Source of the DNA: Gymnorhina tibicen
Lineage: Eukaryota; Chordata; Aves; Passeriformes; Artamidae
Direction: 5' to 3'
Assembly: GCA_013399875.1 (NCBI GenBank)
Contig: VXAZ01009657.1
Location: forward strand, 186,001 to 250,000
DNA: 64,000 bases
Every line of letters begins with the position of its first letter. The stretch's first letter is position 1. Made by a program: the position numbers and the translations under genes. Of the stretch, positions 38,451-51,246 are shown piece after piece. The notes under the pieces are model-generated. The model worked only from the letters and a program-made list of their open reading frames with translations, ran no database searches and had not been told where the DNA came from.

Positions 38451-38503
38451 TGAGATGTTCTCCTCTTTCTCACCAAAAAATTGGTGAGATGTTCTCCTCT
38501 TTC
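38451..38503. repeat. 19-bp direct repeat separated by a palindrome
   Basis: TGAGATGTTCTCCTCTTTC occurs exactly at 38451-38469 and 38485-38503. The two copies are joined by CTCACCAA-AAAA-TTGGTGAG (38469-38488), a perfect 8-bp hairpin. The combination suggests one template-switching replication event. The right copy also creates a good plus-strand acceptor-like tract (CTCCTCTTTCATTTCAG). Confidence 0.75.
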
Positions 38504-40652
38504 ATTTCAGTTCTATTACTACGAATGAGGAGAGGCAGTTCAGCGTTTCCACTGTAGTCTCTGTAAGCCCTCAGCAGGTCTCCCACACCACACTAGAAGA
38601 TTAGCGGGAAAACACATCTAATCTACAGCAATATTGAACGACAACAGAAAAACCTACTTCAACTTCAAAAAAAGAGAATAGAAACAAAACAGTCTGTGAC
38701 ATTTGGTTAACGCAACCAATAAGAAATTTAATGCTGCCTGAAACAACGGAATCAAGAATGACTAACTATAGGGAATCCATCTTAGTGCCTTAAGCATATA
38801 TTTCCTGATTTTAAATCTGTGGCCTTATCATTTCTTGTGGCATGATTGCTGTTTTAGATAAAGGGAGATCATGCACATTTCTGTGCATAAAGGGAGATTT
38901 TGATCAAGCATTGCCAATTTGGAAGTTTAGGGGTTTGGTGTTTTGACCCTCTAGGAGGAATGAAGGACAGAAGATATTACCACAGCAGTAAGTTCCTGCT
39001 TCTCAAAACAATTTTGGTAAATTAATTTTATGTTGATTGCAGAATCAAGTACTCTCCATGAACTAATTAGGAAAAAGAAGGAATTTTAAAGAATTCCAGC
39101 AATCCATTTCTCTGTTGGTCTGTCCTATATAACAAGTGCAGACTCATGGTCACCTGACTCCTGCTCACCACCACAGAATTTGTACCTCTTGCACAGGCTG
39201 TTACAATTCGAAGAATTTCTAGCTTTTTGAAACCAAAAGTGCCGCACAACTCAGCCTCCTGCCCATCCAGATGCATCAAACACATGTGATCCCACAGCAG
39301 GAGAGAAGATACAATGTGTTTTTCTAACCAAATTTTATCCTCAAAGACCAAAGCAGGGGGTATTCGGTGCACTACAGCCCATCAAGCTCTGTAAACTTAA
39401 TGTATCACACCTGCTCGATTTCACATGCTTACTCAGAAAGATCAAGCTACTCAGCTAAATGTATCTGTTTGGTGCATTGGACTTTGCTGCACAACAGAGT
39501 TTTCTAAAGGCCAAGTCTACAAGACCAGTCACCGCAGGACAACAACTTGGGATTCATACTATTGTTTGTACTCAAACTGAAGCTTTGGGCCACAAAAGCA
39601 TTTGGCAAAATACTGCACCAACCCAAAACCAAACTGTAAGTAGCCAGCTGTTTTGTCATCCTGCTGCTTTCTCCCTATTCCTTCCAGTGTATGTATGTAT
39701 ATTCCAGTGTATGTTATGTATTTTCCTAAAGGAGATGGCAAGGAACTAATAACTGTATGAGTTCTAGTTTGCATACCTTTTGGGGATAGCTGGTTATCTG
39801 CCACAGCAAAGCCAAATACCCACATTCCTCCAGATAAAGCCTAGAACTATCTGTTTACATCATATGTAGAATGCAAAGGGCAATAGCTTTATACAGTGTG
39901 GGCACAGACTGTAAACTGTTATTTCTGGATGAGGATGTGTGGAAGGAAGATAGCAATAGCTAGCAACAAGCAGTAGTGGTTTTTTTACATATAAATATAT
40001 ATATAGAAAGATGTCCTGTTTTAAGGCGTGTGAAATCTCTTCCGGTACAACACAGAAAAACAAGTAAACAAGATATTATCACAAGGCAAACAGAACATCA
40101 CATTATGTGCAGAAAACACAACAGTGTCAGCAGATGCTTAGAAATCAAATACTAACTTTTAATGAACATTTTGACAGTTCTTGTAATTTTTTTCCCTAGG
40201 GAGGAGATTTTTAAAGCTGTATCTCCTTGGACTTACAATCTTGTCCTTTTAAATCCTCTTATTTTACCTATTTCTACATGGTTTTTTTCTTATGGATAAA
40301 GCCAGTGATTGCCCAAATGAAAAACTGTCAACACTCAGAACGTAACTCTGCTCACTGACTGTTAAAAAACCTCTACAATATCATGCTTCTAAGTCTCTTT
40401 CACTCATTTCCACCATGACTGAGAATCTTATCACCTGTGGATCTGATTTCACATCTCTCACTAAATCCAGCACAATAAAATCTTCATTTGGCCACATCTC
40501 ACAGGACGCTCTTTCAAAAACATGGTCATTTTACAGTGTCTACTACAAAACAGTAATGGTAACAGTGATCTGGTAAACAGCTAAAAATCCCCTGCATTTC
40601 AAAGAATACATATTTCCCAAGTGGCCCTCTCTCTTCAGTTTTTTACACTCAC

Positions 40653-40703
40653 CTTGGTTGACTTCTCAGTGCTATGCTCTCGTTTTCCTACATGGTTCCC
40701 CAT
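40653..40703 (-). CDS. MBP: Golli-MBP first coding exon (start codon, residues 1-17)
   Basis: Seen: on the minus strand an acceptor (TTTTATCTTTTCAG, exon begins at 40727) precedes 24 untranslated bases. An ATG at 40703-40701 follows with A at -3 and G at +4, then 17 codons reading MGNHVGKREHSTEKSTK, and the donor AAG|GTGAGT at 40652. Known: mammalian Golli-MBP starts MGNHAGKREL and has a Gly-2 that can be myristoylated, which helps place Golli at the plasma membrane, where it modulates calcium entry in T cells and oligodendrocyte lineage cells. Residues 1-4 and 6-9 match the human start as I recall it, and the Gly-2 and Lys-7 needed for an N-myristoyl signal are present. The exon ends in phase 0 and joins in frame to the exon at 9813-9903. 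It is a partial gene; later exons lie off the left edge. No competing start is nearby. Confidence 0.9.
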
Positions 40704-40727
40704 GATGGATCACCAAAATTTTAAATT
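40704..40727 (-). other. MBP: Golli-MBP 5' UTR portion of the start-codon exon
   Basis: Twenty-four untranslated bases lie between the splice acceptor (AG at 40728-40729 on the minus strand) and the Golli start codon. An acceptor directly upstream of the ATG means at least one non-coding leader exon lies further right. This agrees with the mammalian Golli gene, whose first exon is untranslated. There is no in-frame ATG in this short leader. Confidence 0.8.
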
Positions 40728-43700
40728 CTGAAAAGATAAAAACAAAACAACATTTTTGAAACAAATACATTTGTACAGAAATACAAACTGATTTTTAATC
40801 TGACACATAACAAAGAAATTGTTCTTATACAATAAGAATTTTTACAATCCAAGGCAGTATCTGTGAAAGATCCTCAGGAAAAAACCCATGCTTATCTGGT
40901 CTATACTGCAAGTTTAAGCAATATGAGAAAGCTTTCTTACTTCTAAAAAGAAAAAAGACATAAAAGAGAAGGGAAAATAAAATACTCTTTTTGAAATTTG
41001 CACATAAAACAAAACTAGATTAGAAATTAGGTAGAGGCCCTGTCATTCAATATTATGTTTATAATAAAAAACAGTGTAGTATGTATCAAATAACTTGTAA
41101 CTACAAACTTCCATGAAAGTTCAAGTAAGTTCTTTTGAATTCACATTTACCACTATATAAACAGCAATTAGTGAAAAAAGCACCACACTTAAACTGCTAA
41201 CAATTTGCTGTGGAGGTTAGAACATGTGAGCTGTTTACAGCCCCCACTTTCACGACGAGCACACAAGAAAGTAATGCCAACTCTTTCTTTGTATTTTCTG
41301 GCTCATCCTGCTGTATCTCAGCTCTAACAGAGCTTATGTAGGTTAAACCACAACACTTAAATTTCAGCTTTTAGAGCACGCTTGCGGTTATGCTACCTAT
41401 TTCTTCTCATAGAAGCACGTGTTTGCATAGGATCTTACACACAGCTGCTGCCTTCAGCTAGTCTGCATGCAGTGCATCATAGCATTTGAAGTCATGAAAC
41501 TCAAAATTAGATGCATGAAGTAAACAATAGGCTATATACACTCATATATTGTTATAACCCCTGCTACATGCACTGATTTGTGTACAAAAGGATTCTAAAG
41601 ACAGAAACCGTGCTTTTGACAAAGTACACGTCTGTGATGGACAGTCATAAGTAATCAATCTTATTTTGTATCTCTACTTCAACTTTTGGAGAGACTGATA
41701 TATTTATTTACACACACACTTCACCACTCCACCCAACACCCCAGCATAAATTTCAAATTTTGAGGGTCTACAGTGCTCATTTGACAATCCACTGAATTCT
41801 ATTTGCTCTAAGTGCCATGTATCACTGTATCCAATTAAATAATTCCTCGCAAAAATCCATTTCTAGGGTCTCACAAAATAAAAACTAAAAAAATCAGCCA
41901 AACTCAGTAAATGTACTCAGGATAGAATTTATTGGTAAACTGGAAACAGATTTTTTTTTAAACAGCACTATCTATTGCATACAAGATGTAAAAAAACCCC
42001 AAACAACCCTATCATTTCAAACTGAGAGATCAGCACAACCAAGCCACGTATTTTTGTGGTTCTGAAAATTTTCAAGGAAAAATACAAATAGATTCATATA
42101 CACTGGGTTTCAGAGCTGAACTTCCTCAAACTGGTCTTGGCTCTATAAATTGTGAGCAGCAGCTCACCTCTCATCACCTACTTCCCAACATAAGGAAAGC
42201 AAAGTGGAATACAAAACTGTTTAGAGATGTCTACAGCAGAATATAAAGGCAAATGTTCTATGTGTTATTCTTCCACTCATTTATCAAAAAATTAACTATC
42301 AAATTTGATCTATAACACACATATATCTAAGTACACAGATGATAAAGCCAACATAACACTGGGAAACCAGATCTGTGATCCTGTCCTCCTGCCCCCCCTT
42401 AGTCTCCCTCGTGTCTTTGGAGTAATGCTCCAGGAACAACCACCCTGTACCCATAAAACACTCACAACTAGATTTTGTTTTATCTTTTTTTCATGCATAA
42501 ATGAATGCAGATGCTTAAACTGAAGAGAAGATAGCTACAGGTAACTGCTATTAATTCCTCATGTAGCAATTAAATTACTTTTCAGCCACAGGGACAAAAG
42601 CAACCAGCCACTAGCAAGGGTATCCTAAACATTACAGATTTCTTCATGCTACCTATTAAACAGAGAAATCTAAGTAATCCTTTGGCAAAGAAAGGCTTCC
42701 AAGAATCTGACATGAATTATGAAAGAAATTGTATAGCACCAACTGTTCTGTAGATATCTGATGAGGAAGCAAAACCATACATACATGCAAACATTAAAAA
42801 CATTTACAGCAACAAAGAGACCTAATTTTTCATTTCAGCCTCAAGCAGAAATCTGCCTTACTTGACTAAAACTGAGCACAGAGGTAATTTATACATCAGG
42901 ATGAAAGTACACCCTGCAACACTAAGACTTAAACACTGACTTTGGTTCTTACTGTCCTGAGGGAGACCATACTGCACAGTTTCTACCTACGCCAATTTTT
43001 ATGCAAGGAGTTGAGTCACTGTTTTCAATGGGATTACTCAGTTTACAACCTTCGTAGGAACTTTCAGCCAACTATTCCAAACATCTCAGCTAGAAAAAGA
43101 CTCGTATTTTCTTTTCAGTCACCTTCATAACGTACAGGTTGCCAGACTAAGCAGCTCTGTATGAAGGGAAGAAACAGCTTCGTACACTTCCTAACAAAGT
43201 CCATCAGCTGATCAACACTCTCCTTTGCAGAGGAATCCATGATTTAGCACTGATGCACAGCTGCAAGAACAGTCATGGTGCTCCAAGCAGTGAGCAAACA
43301 GAAGTACAGGGGAAATGCAGCACCTTCTTTGAATCTAACATGAATCACATCTAACAATAAGCTGCCAAAACAGGCCTGCACATGAGATCAAGCTTATGAT
43401 CACAACAGCATTTTCCAAAAACCTTCCTGGTGAAACCCTGCAAGTTTTGTGAATCCTGTGAGATGACAGATTTTGCACATGAGCGTGGGTCACAAAATGA
43501 GAGGGGACACTCTGCATGCCTGCAGAGAACACAGTTACATCACCAGCTCCCCCATAAAACTCCCCATCAAGAGTTGCTGGTTTCATATTAAAACCATCTG
43601 AGAGGCTCAGAAAATAACAGGCCACACTAGTCAACTGATTTAACAGGACTGAAAGCTGAAAACACTTCTGCTGTCTAAAAACTCTTTAGGGTGAAGTGAG

Positions 43701-45057
43701 TGAATTGGGGCAGGAAGTTGTGAACCACCGCTACAAGTGCCGCCAGCAGAGTCATCCAGCTGCCTCAGCTCTATGCCACAACCGCCTACTGAGCTGAATC
43801 AGCTCTGCTGCCATGACCTGGCACTTCCCAATCCATGACTGATACAGCAATAACTCCACCTATGCCGGCTGCTTTGAGTAACTCCAAAAACAGCCAAGGG
43901 ATTTTGCCTGGGGAAATGAATGAAGTCTCTCCTCCCATCAAGTCACCTTCTTACGGAGTTAGTCTAACAGGTAACCTGATGGAAGCCTAGACCAAGCAGC
44001 TTTCCCACTTTCTTCACAGTAGGAACCCATATTCCAACTAGCAACAACTACAGAAATGCCAGTGCCTTACCCAAGGAGAGAAACTTGTTTCCAAAACTTA
44101 AAATAAAAAAAGAGATGGAAAAACTCTGTTCTACACAACACATACCTAAAAAAAAATACACCTGTGTTGGGATCATGTAGTTTATCTTCATCTGAGCAGT
44201 TGATTAAAAATAGCAGTTTAGAAACATATATCACTGTAGCATTTTTTTAGCCCATTCTAGTCTGCCTGTCGATATTTGTAGCTAAACAAGTGGTTCTAAT
44301 CATCTTCCCATACACACCCACTGTCCTATAAAGAAGTTTATGATTCAGATTTTCACTGAAAGGCAGAAAAACACTTCTCCAAACCTTCTGAATATACCAA
44401 GAAATGCAATGGCATCACTTTCTGCAGGTTTTGCAGTTTTAAATGCAAAACAGCATTTTCTTACTCATGAGAGCCTGAAAAAAGTTCATCCATGGAGTCA
44501 TCAGACTTTAAATAAGTGAGTTTGTAATTCAGCAGTCAAAACAGTCTGTAAGCCAATTCACATAGAGCACTTTTATTGAACATTAATGGTTACTTCAAAG
44601 CATAAACTACTGAATGTGTATCAGAGGATGCTGAAAATGGATTGTTAAATATGATCTTACCTCTTCCCACACGTTAATTATGACTCAACAGAACTACATG
44701 TAATAATAAAGGTATGCAAGGACTTACATATTTACAAGTATCAGAACGTAATTACTACCTTGTCTAGGAATATGTATTCATCACAGACTGATGTTGTTGG
44801 GCAATAGTGCAGAGCTACAAGTGCTCCTAGCCTTACTCACACATGGGAAAGGTAACCATAGAATATAAAAATATTTTAGGAATTTACTTAAAACTTCCTT
44901 CTAAATTCATAACTATTCTTATCCAAGTAAAGATGACATTTAAATACTATATACAGATCTTATTAGAAAGAAAAACAGTAATTTCTTTCAAGAAATGCGC
45001 AAATTCTAATTTTGGTAGCCCCCTAATGTAAACTCTTAATTACAAACTTACCCAAGT

Positions 45058-45130
45058 TTTTGTGGGGTTTTTTTGTTTAGTTGGTTTTTATCGTGTTTGG
45101 TTCGTTGGGTTTTTGTTTGTTTTTGGTAGT
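45058..45130 (-). repeat. G/T-rich tract (complement of an A/C-rich tract)
   Basis: GTGGGGTTTTTTTGTTTAG, TTGGTTTTTATCG, TTTGGTTCG and TTGGGTTTTTG units over about 70 bases. On the minus strand it reads as the same A/C-rich tract type seen at 5141, 24759 and 57637, so it probably marks the 3' end of a minus-strand retroposed sequence or the same mutational process. Confidence 0.65.
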
Positions 45131-47292
45131 GTCAGGTCCTGGTTACATAGCTTCCTGGGAAGCAAGCTGACACATTGCACAGCACCGGCTGCCAGCTAGA
45201 TGGAAATCTTTGAGTGATTTTGTTTAGGCTCCCAGTGTGATACACATCTTTGCGAGGAAGCCTTTCACTTCAACTTCTTTCAAAACAAGACTCAGACACT
45301 GGGCACATCTCATCTGTTTCTTCAGAATTCCCTCATCGTGGTAACCTAATATTCCAACTCCCCAAGAAAGAAAACCTCCAGCAGGCACGAATGAGTGACC
45401 TGAAGCTAAATCCATTAGCAGCCACAGTCAGACACTTCAAAGACAGATGTGAACAGCCACGTAACGAAAGTAACCTGCCTCACAGACAAACTGCTCCCCA
45501 GGAATCTCGCCCTCTTAATTCAACTGTTAAATTATTTCATAAAATATAGTGTCTTATATCCCTTACAAGTTTCATTGTTATTTAATGCAGATTTAATTTT
45601 TCATTATTGTGAAACCTTGTAACACTTCCTAAATCAAACTTTATTTCACTTTTGACTTCCACAATTATATTTCTCTGAGGAATTCTTCTGAAAGAAGAAC
45701 ACATTATTCCAGACATATTTCCAACATGAATTATTAAAACCAAGATTTCAGTGGCGGGCATAACCTATAAATCAGAGAAGTCAACAGGAGTTTAGTACTT
45801 ACAGATGTATTTAACTTGTACAGTGACTTGCATATCAGTCCTGACCTATCCAGATATTACAGCAATTTCCATGTTTACAGATAACTGCATGTACCTTAGC
45901 AAGGACCCCAGGCCTAGAAAACCACCCCTCTGAGAGATGGGCCAAGTTCTGGAACACAATTTACCTGAGAAAGTACTCCCCAGTGCTAGCACAGTTGCTC
46001 AGCAATTTACATACACTTCATATATCATTGCAAATGACACCAAATATATTTAATTTTCTCTAAAATTTTCTGCAACACTATGTCACATGAGAAAGGCTAC
46101 AACAGCGAGAGAGAATGTATTCTGTGAAAGAACGTTGTTGCAAACTATTTCCTAAAACTGGCATGGGGTAAACAGGACCCAAGGTTTAAGATGTTTCCTG
46201 ACTGCTTTGATTACCATTTTCCTATATTGCAAACAAGAAGGATATTGCACATTATTTTTTGTAAAAGCATGTAATTTCCAGGAATCTCACCTCAGCACAG
46301 CTGAGCATAGTCTAAACTCCATTCTAGACAATAGTGAAATTACAAAGAAATTGCTAAGCCACATATATTTATTTTCTGTAGCTTAGGCTTCTCCTGCTTT
46401 TCTCTCCTTTCTTCCTTCAACCCACTCCACTCTCCTTGCTAGAACACCAGCAGGCCCGTCCCACCCACTGGGAAAAAGAGAAGATACAATTTTAAAACAA
46501 ATTTCTCAACAGGGCTTTTCTGCTTCCCAAATGGATAAAGGCTCCCCTGAGGCCGTGCAGCACGTGCTGGTATCTCTGCTGCCTTACGCAAACAGAAATC
46601 ATCGATGACCGTAATCACTTGGCATTAGTCACAAGTTTACTGTTTGTCTTCAAAACACTGCGATCAGCAGAGCCCTGTGAACTCTGTGCCAATCCATCTG
46701 CAGGGTCTTAAGAAAACTTCCTTCATCACCTCCAGTGCCTCTGAGGAGGGAGGCAGGTAGGACCCCAAAGGCCTGGGGCAAGGTACAGATGCACCCAGCA
46801 CATCCAAGCTCCATCCCTTCTGCTTGCTGCACTTCTACCTCTGTACCTACAACTGGGTCTTGACTAAACGTGGATTTCCTTGTACGTCCTCTATGACTGT
46901 GCTGAGATAATTGTCTAGGGAACAAGTCAGGAAACAGAGTTCCCAGTCTGGGGAACAGAGAGGGCCACACACACACCTCCCTTGAATGTATATACCAAAA
47001 GGAAAACAGTGCCCTCCTACGAAATTAAGGCTGATTTGTCTAGTTTTATCTCAGTCACCAATGCGAACAGGTTCATTTAATTTGCTATATGCTGTCTTTT
47101 ACGCAGAACACCACAACAAAATAGGCTGGGAGTTGGTTTTTTTTTTTTCATATAGGTTTAGGTCTGCATGGCATACAAAACCTTGGAGCAAGGACCAATT
47201 TTTCCCAGCTCTCTGAAAAGGATCAGACACAATCATCACTTATTTTTCTCAGTACCTGTATGCTCCAGAGACAAAATAATTTGATACTACAG

Positions 47293-47320
47293 TAAAAAAA
47301 AAAAAAAGAAAAAAAAAAAG
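47293..47320. repeat. Poly-A simple repeat
   Basis: A14-G-A11-G like run. Other long A runs lie at 47691-47704, 48188-48204 (17 A), 52806-52828 (A12 then CAAAACAAAAC) and 59481-59492. They are typical simple repeats with no attached element recognised. Confidence 0.7.
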
Positions 47321-50300
47321 GGACTGAGAAAGATATAAAATGTAAGAACAGAGACATATCATAGCCTCATTCTAGATATTTGTAGACTTAGATATGCAGT
47401 AGACTCCTAAGACCAGTGCTTTCCACCATCACGGCTTCTAAAGTACCACATTTCCTTTAGGAATATACTTCCACAGCTGTGAACTTCAACTTTCCGCCTC
47501 AATGAGTCAACAGCTAAAAGTTAGAATTTTTTCCTAAATTCTTAAGTAGTTTTGAAAAATACGAAACACCACACAAGAATATATGACCCAAGTGCAGTAT
47601 TAACCAGGAAAATGAAAAAAAGAACAAAATTCAAATTCAAATCACAGAGAATTTCAGGCCAAAGTAATAATCTTATGAGTACCAGAGGGCAAAAAAAAAA
47701 AAAATCAATTGAGAAATGATACAGACAATTACAATTGTTTATTACTTGAAGACTTTCAGTTTCTGAGATTAAGGTAAAACAGACAAGACCTAGCACCTAT
47801 TTTCACATAAAAATTTAAAAATGCCAAGAGAATAAAATGAAAATATATTCCATAACTCACATTTTTTTTTCCCTGTCCTCTGCTTAGAAAAACAAGCCCT
47901 CTCCAAATGGTGAGTGGTATATTCTCCCTTTCAAAGTGAGGTAGGTCACCTCAGCTTCCCAGAGAACACAAGCACTTTGACGATCCGTATTTCATTAACA
48001 CTTTGTAGAGACTGATGACAAAATGCACACCTGCAGTTCTAAGCACACATGAATTAAAGGCACTGTATGCCCGCTCTTCTCATATTCAACAGACTGACAG
48101 ATGGGACAAGGAGATGATTCACCCTCTTCAGACAGCATTAACTGTGCTGTGCGATAACACTGAATCATTATATAACCTTCTCAATTTAAAAAAAAAAAAA
48201 AAAAGGAGAAGTATCTCTCTCCCCCCCAATCTTTGTCTCTCTCTCTTCTGACTTCATATATGTTATCTATACTGCAAACATTATCAACCAACAGATGTAG
48301 ATTCTCCTCTGTAACATTTGGCATGAATACTGATATTGCGAAAGGGTCTGACTTTGACCATACTCCGAGTTTACTCCCTTTGGCCCCATCTACTTCTCTA
48401 CAGTCACGTCCCTCCCTTCCTTCCCATAAACACACTGCCAAAGAGGCACAAAACCCAACGTTTCTTTCCTGACACTGAAAAAATGCATCCTTCACTATAT
48501 GCTTGTGTTACTTTCTTCTCGTGCATTGTGTTTCTCACTTCTTTTTGCCTTCTTTTGCCTAACCTTATTGTCTGAGCCTTCATACATGAAATTATGCTCT
48601 TAAAGTACTTTTTAAAATAATCTGATGATGACTCAGTCCTCAATACTTTAATTTTTAAGTGTCCTGAAGACATCCAACAAGGTTCAAAGTTCATGTGGCA
48701 GCCTCCTAACAGATTAACATTATCCACCATCCATTAACACAAACAAGGCAGTCCTCCAGTTAGAAATGGTTTGCTATGCAAGCTGCAAGTGACACCTCAA
48801 GAAGCTTAAGTAAAGATCTGCAAACTCCTCTGAAATCAGTAAATAAATTTAAGAACAAAGTAACTCAGAAAGCTGTAGAGAAGCAATACTATGACCTCAG
48901 TTTGGGATTTTCTCTGGTGCTGATACACCGACTTGCTTTCCCTTCTGAGGAGAGAAAGAAAAATTAATTTTTTGCTGAGGATAATTGTATAGCTGAGAAA
49001 TAAATAAATCAATTTATCTTCTTTTCAAATGGAACTTTAATCCAGATGTTTTGGCTTTAATTGTTTAGGTCAGAGGCTCATCAGGTTACAGTCACTCAGC
49101 TGTGAGCTGTTGCACTTGGAATTTTAAATAATTAATGAGTAGCAGCAGCTGAAATCTGCATGAGAAACATCACACTGACATAATTATTGTACTTGTGTTC
49201 TTCTTTAAATATGTTTTCAAGAACTCGTGCTTCATACTTGAACATTGTCTCATTTTATCTAAATCTTAAATGTCATGTGCTAATGTTGTTTTCCCAATCT
49301 TTATCAGGGGTACATTCAAAGCCAATACAGAAACAGTCATTACTGAATAACTATTGAAGAGAACAATGACAGACCCAGGGGAAAATTTCCATTTGAACAT
49401 GAGAATGTTATAAATGTACACAAGACCATTATCTCCCCTTCTTTCATTAAAAAGAAAACGAGATTGTTTATTTCATGTTAAAAGGAAGACAAAAGCATGT
49501 GACAGGCCAAACACTCATATTTTCAGCATGGTTTTCCAATGCAGTTCACCATTTATCAGTGTACAAAAGAAAAAGACAACAAAATCTGGCAACATATCAA
49601 AATAAAGGAGTAAGAAAACATGTTTCAATAAGGAGAGTACCAGTGTATTCACTCTCAACCATGATTGCCAAAACGTATCTCAAATCCACAATATGATTAA
49701 AAGTTAAGTAAGCTTGTATATAATATTTCAAGCACCCATCACAAGAATATCTTGTTCTTGAACAAGATGCACTTGTAAACTATTTTATTGTTAACTAAGT
49801 ATTTTTTTAAAAAAGAAAATGTTTCAAATGCAATCATTTGTGACAGGGTCCAGCCAAGAGGTGGTTTACAGACAGTATGCAAAGATAGCGAGGAAGCTCC
49901 TTCCCTAAAGGTCTTGCAACATTAGGGAGACAAAACACATGACCAAAAGGTAAACCTTTCTCCCATATTACAGATATAGAGCAAAGGCAGAGATAAGTTA
50001 AGGACAATACATAAAAAATTACTTACAGCCCACGTGAGAAGCTCTGGCAGACATTAGAAAATTAAATCCAGAGCTGTAATTCTGAAAACCCGTTCTCAGC
50101 TACTACATAATGCCAGGGTTTGTAATCACAACATACACCTCCTTTCTTACTTTACATGCGCTTCATGGACTTCAAGTTCTGCCACCAGTCATGCAAAGTA
50201 ACACTCCAGCTACGATGACACAGCCAAGTAGCTTCACATGATTTTACACCAGAACCCCATCCATATACAATGAGGTTATTTCTCTGACATCCTAGGTCTT

Positions 50301-50519
50301 CATTCAGCCAACTTTGTCTCAAACACAGAAAATGCGAACTATCAGGCTCAAGATTATCACAAGACGGAGTGGAAACCACTGCAACAACCCACTCCCCGCC
50401 TTTTTATTTTTCTAAACAGCTATAGTAGAAGGTCACCCATACCATGAGATAATAAGCTTGTGATTAGCACACTCACACAGGATGTGGGAAACCAGGGATC
50501 GTTTTAGACGATACTGAAG

Positions 50520-50960
50520 GGAAAGATCAGTCTGGCTTGATCACAAGGTAACTGTGAGTCACCAATGTGATCTCGCAAGGGAAAAAATAGATTAGAAAAA
50601 AGACAGACACACAGACCTACATTGTATCATAAGGGAGTATTTCCAGCTAAGACAGGGAAGAATTAAAGTCATCACACAAGCCACTAGCATAACACCAGCT
50701 GAATAGAAGGTACAATTCTGGTCAGCCGTATTTAACAACATGAATTTTTTACTAGAACAGATGCAAAGATGAGGGGAGCAACAGGAATCTACTAGACAGA
50801 GATAAGACTAAAAGCTCATGACGTGTCAAGCCTAAGTAAAGCAAAGCTAAATGAGCATTGGAGGAGGAGAAAATACACACTGCCCACATATAAACCTAAA
50901 CTAAAAGTCATAGTATTTCTGAACATCAGGAGAGCAGGGCTCTGGGAGAACCAGAGGAGA
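50520..50960 (+). mobile_element. Ancient CR1 LINE remnant (post-RT region)
   Basis: Seen: 'GTCACCAATGTGATCTCGCA', 'ATCATAAGGGAGTATTTCCA', 'AGCTAAGACAGGGAAGAATT', 'AAGGTACAATTCTGGTCAGC', 'ACTAGAACAGATGCAAAGAT' and 'GAGGGGAGCAACAGG'. These track the old amniote CR1 stretch encoding '...VLQFWS..LF...LE..Q(R)RATR', with many substitutions. The right boundary is vague; similarity fades beyond about 50960. It is non-coding. Confidence 0.55.
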
Positions 50961-51246
50961 ATAGAAAACCTAGCTGTGTTCAAGATAGAAAGCAAGAGTC
51001 TGACCACTGTACTTCAGGGACTGCATGAATGGTGTGGTTCTTACCATGGCAGAACAGTCCCAAGTGACCCAGGCCACTCCTTCTGCCTGGGGATATTTCA
51101 AACCATATTTCTAAACAGTGTACCTGGAGCACTGGGGTGGGAAGGGGTGGGAGGCAGAGAGGGCCTACCTATTTTTGAATCTGTTCATTCACTGACAACT
51201 GACTTTAAAAAAGGATAAAATAATCAAAGCCCCGAATAAAACAAAA

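Larger units (their letters stand above)
9904..40652 (-). other. MBP: Golli-MBP intron between the two coding exons
   Basis: A 30.75 kb phase-0 intron with GT at 40652-40651 and AG at 9905-9904 on the minus strand. It is AT-rich and mostly unique sequence. Recognisable content is the CR1 fragments near 15.8, 20.8-21.4, 24.1, 25.3 and 27.6 kb, two CpG-enriched patches (17.8-18.2 and 29.8-30.2 kb), an AT-only stretch near 31.5 kb, several hairpins and simple repeats. The remaining stretches longer than 300 bases (9.9-15.8, 15.95-17.8, 18.2-20.7, 21.4-24.1, 28.1-29.8, 30.2-40.6 kb) hold no gene or repeat I can name, apart from the items listed separately. Confidence 0.8.

Noticed and set aside
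39067..39372. 101-codon minus-strand frame with a protein-like look
   Set aside because: No splice signals fitting MBP, no family recognised; kept only as a chance ORF.
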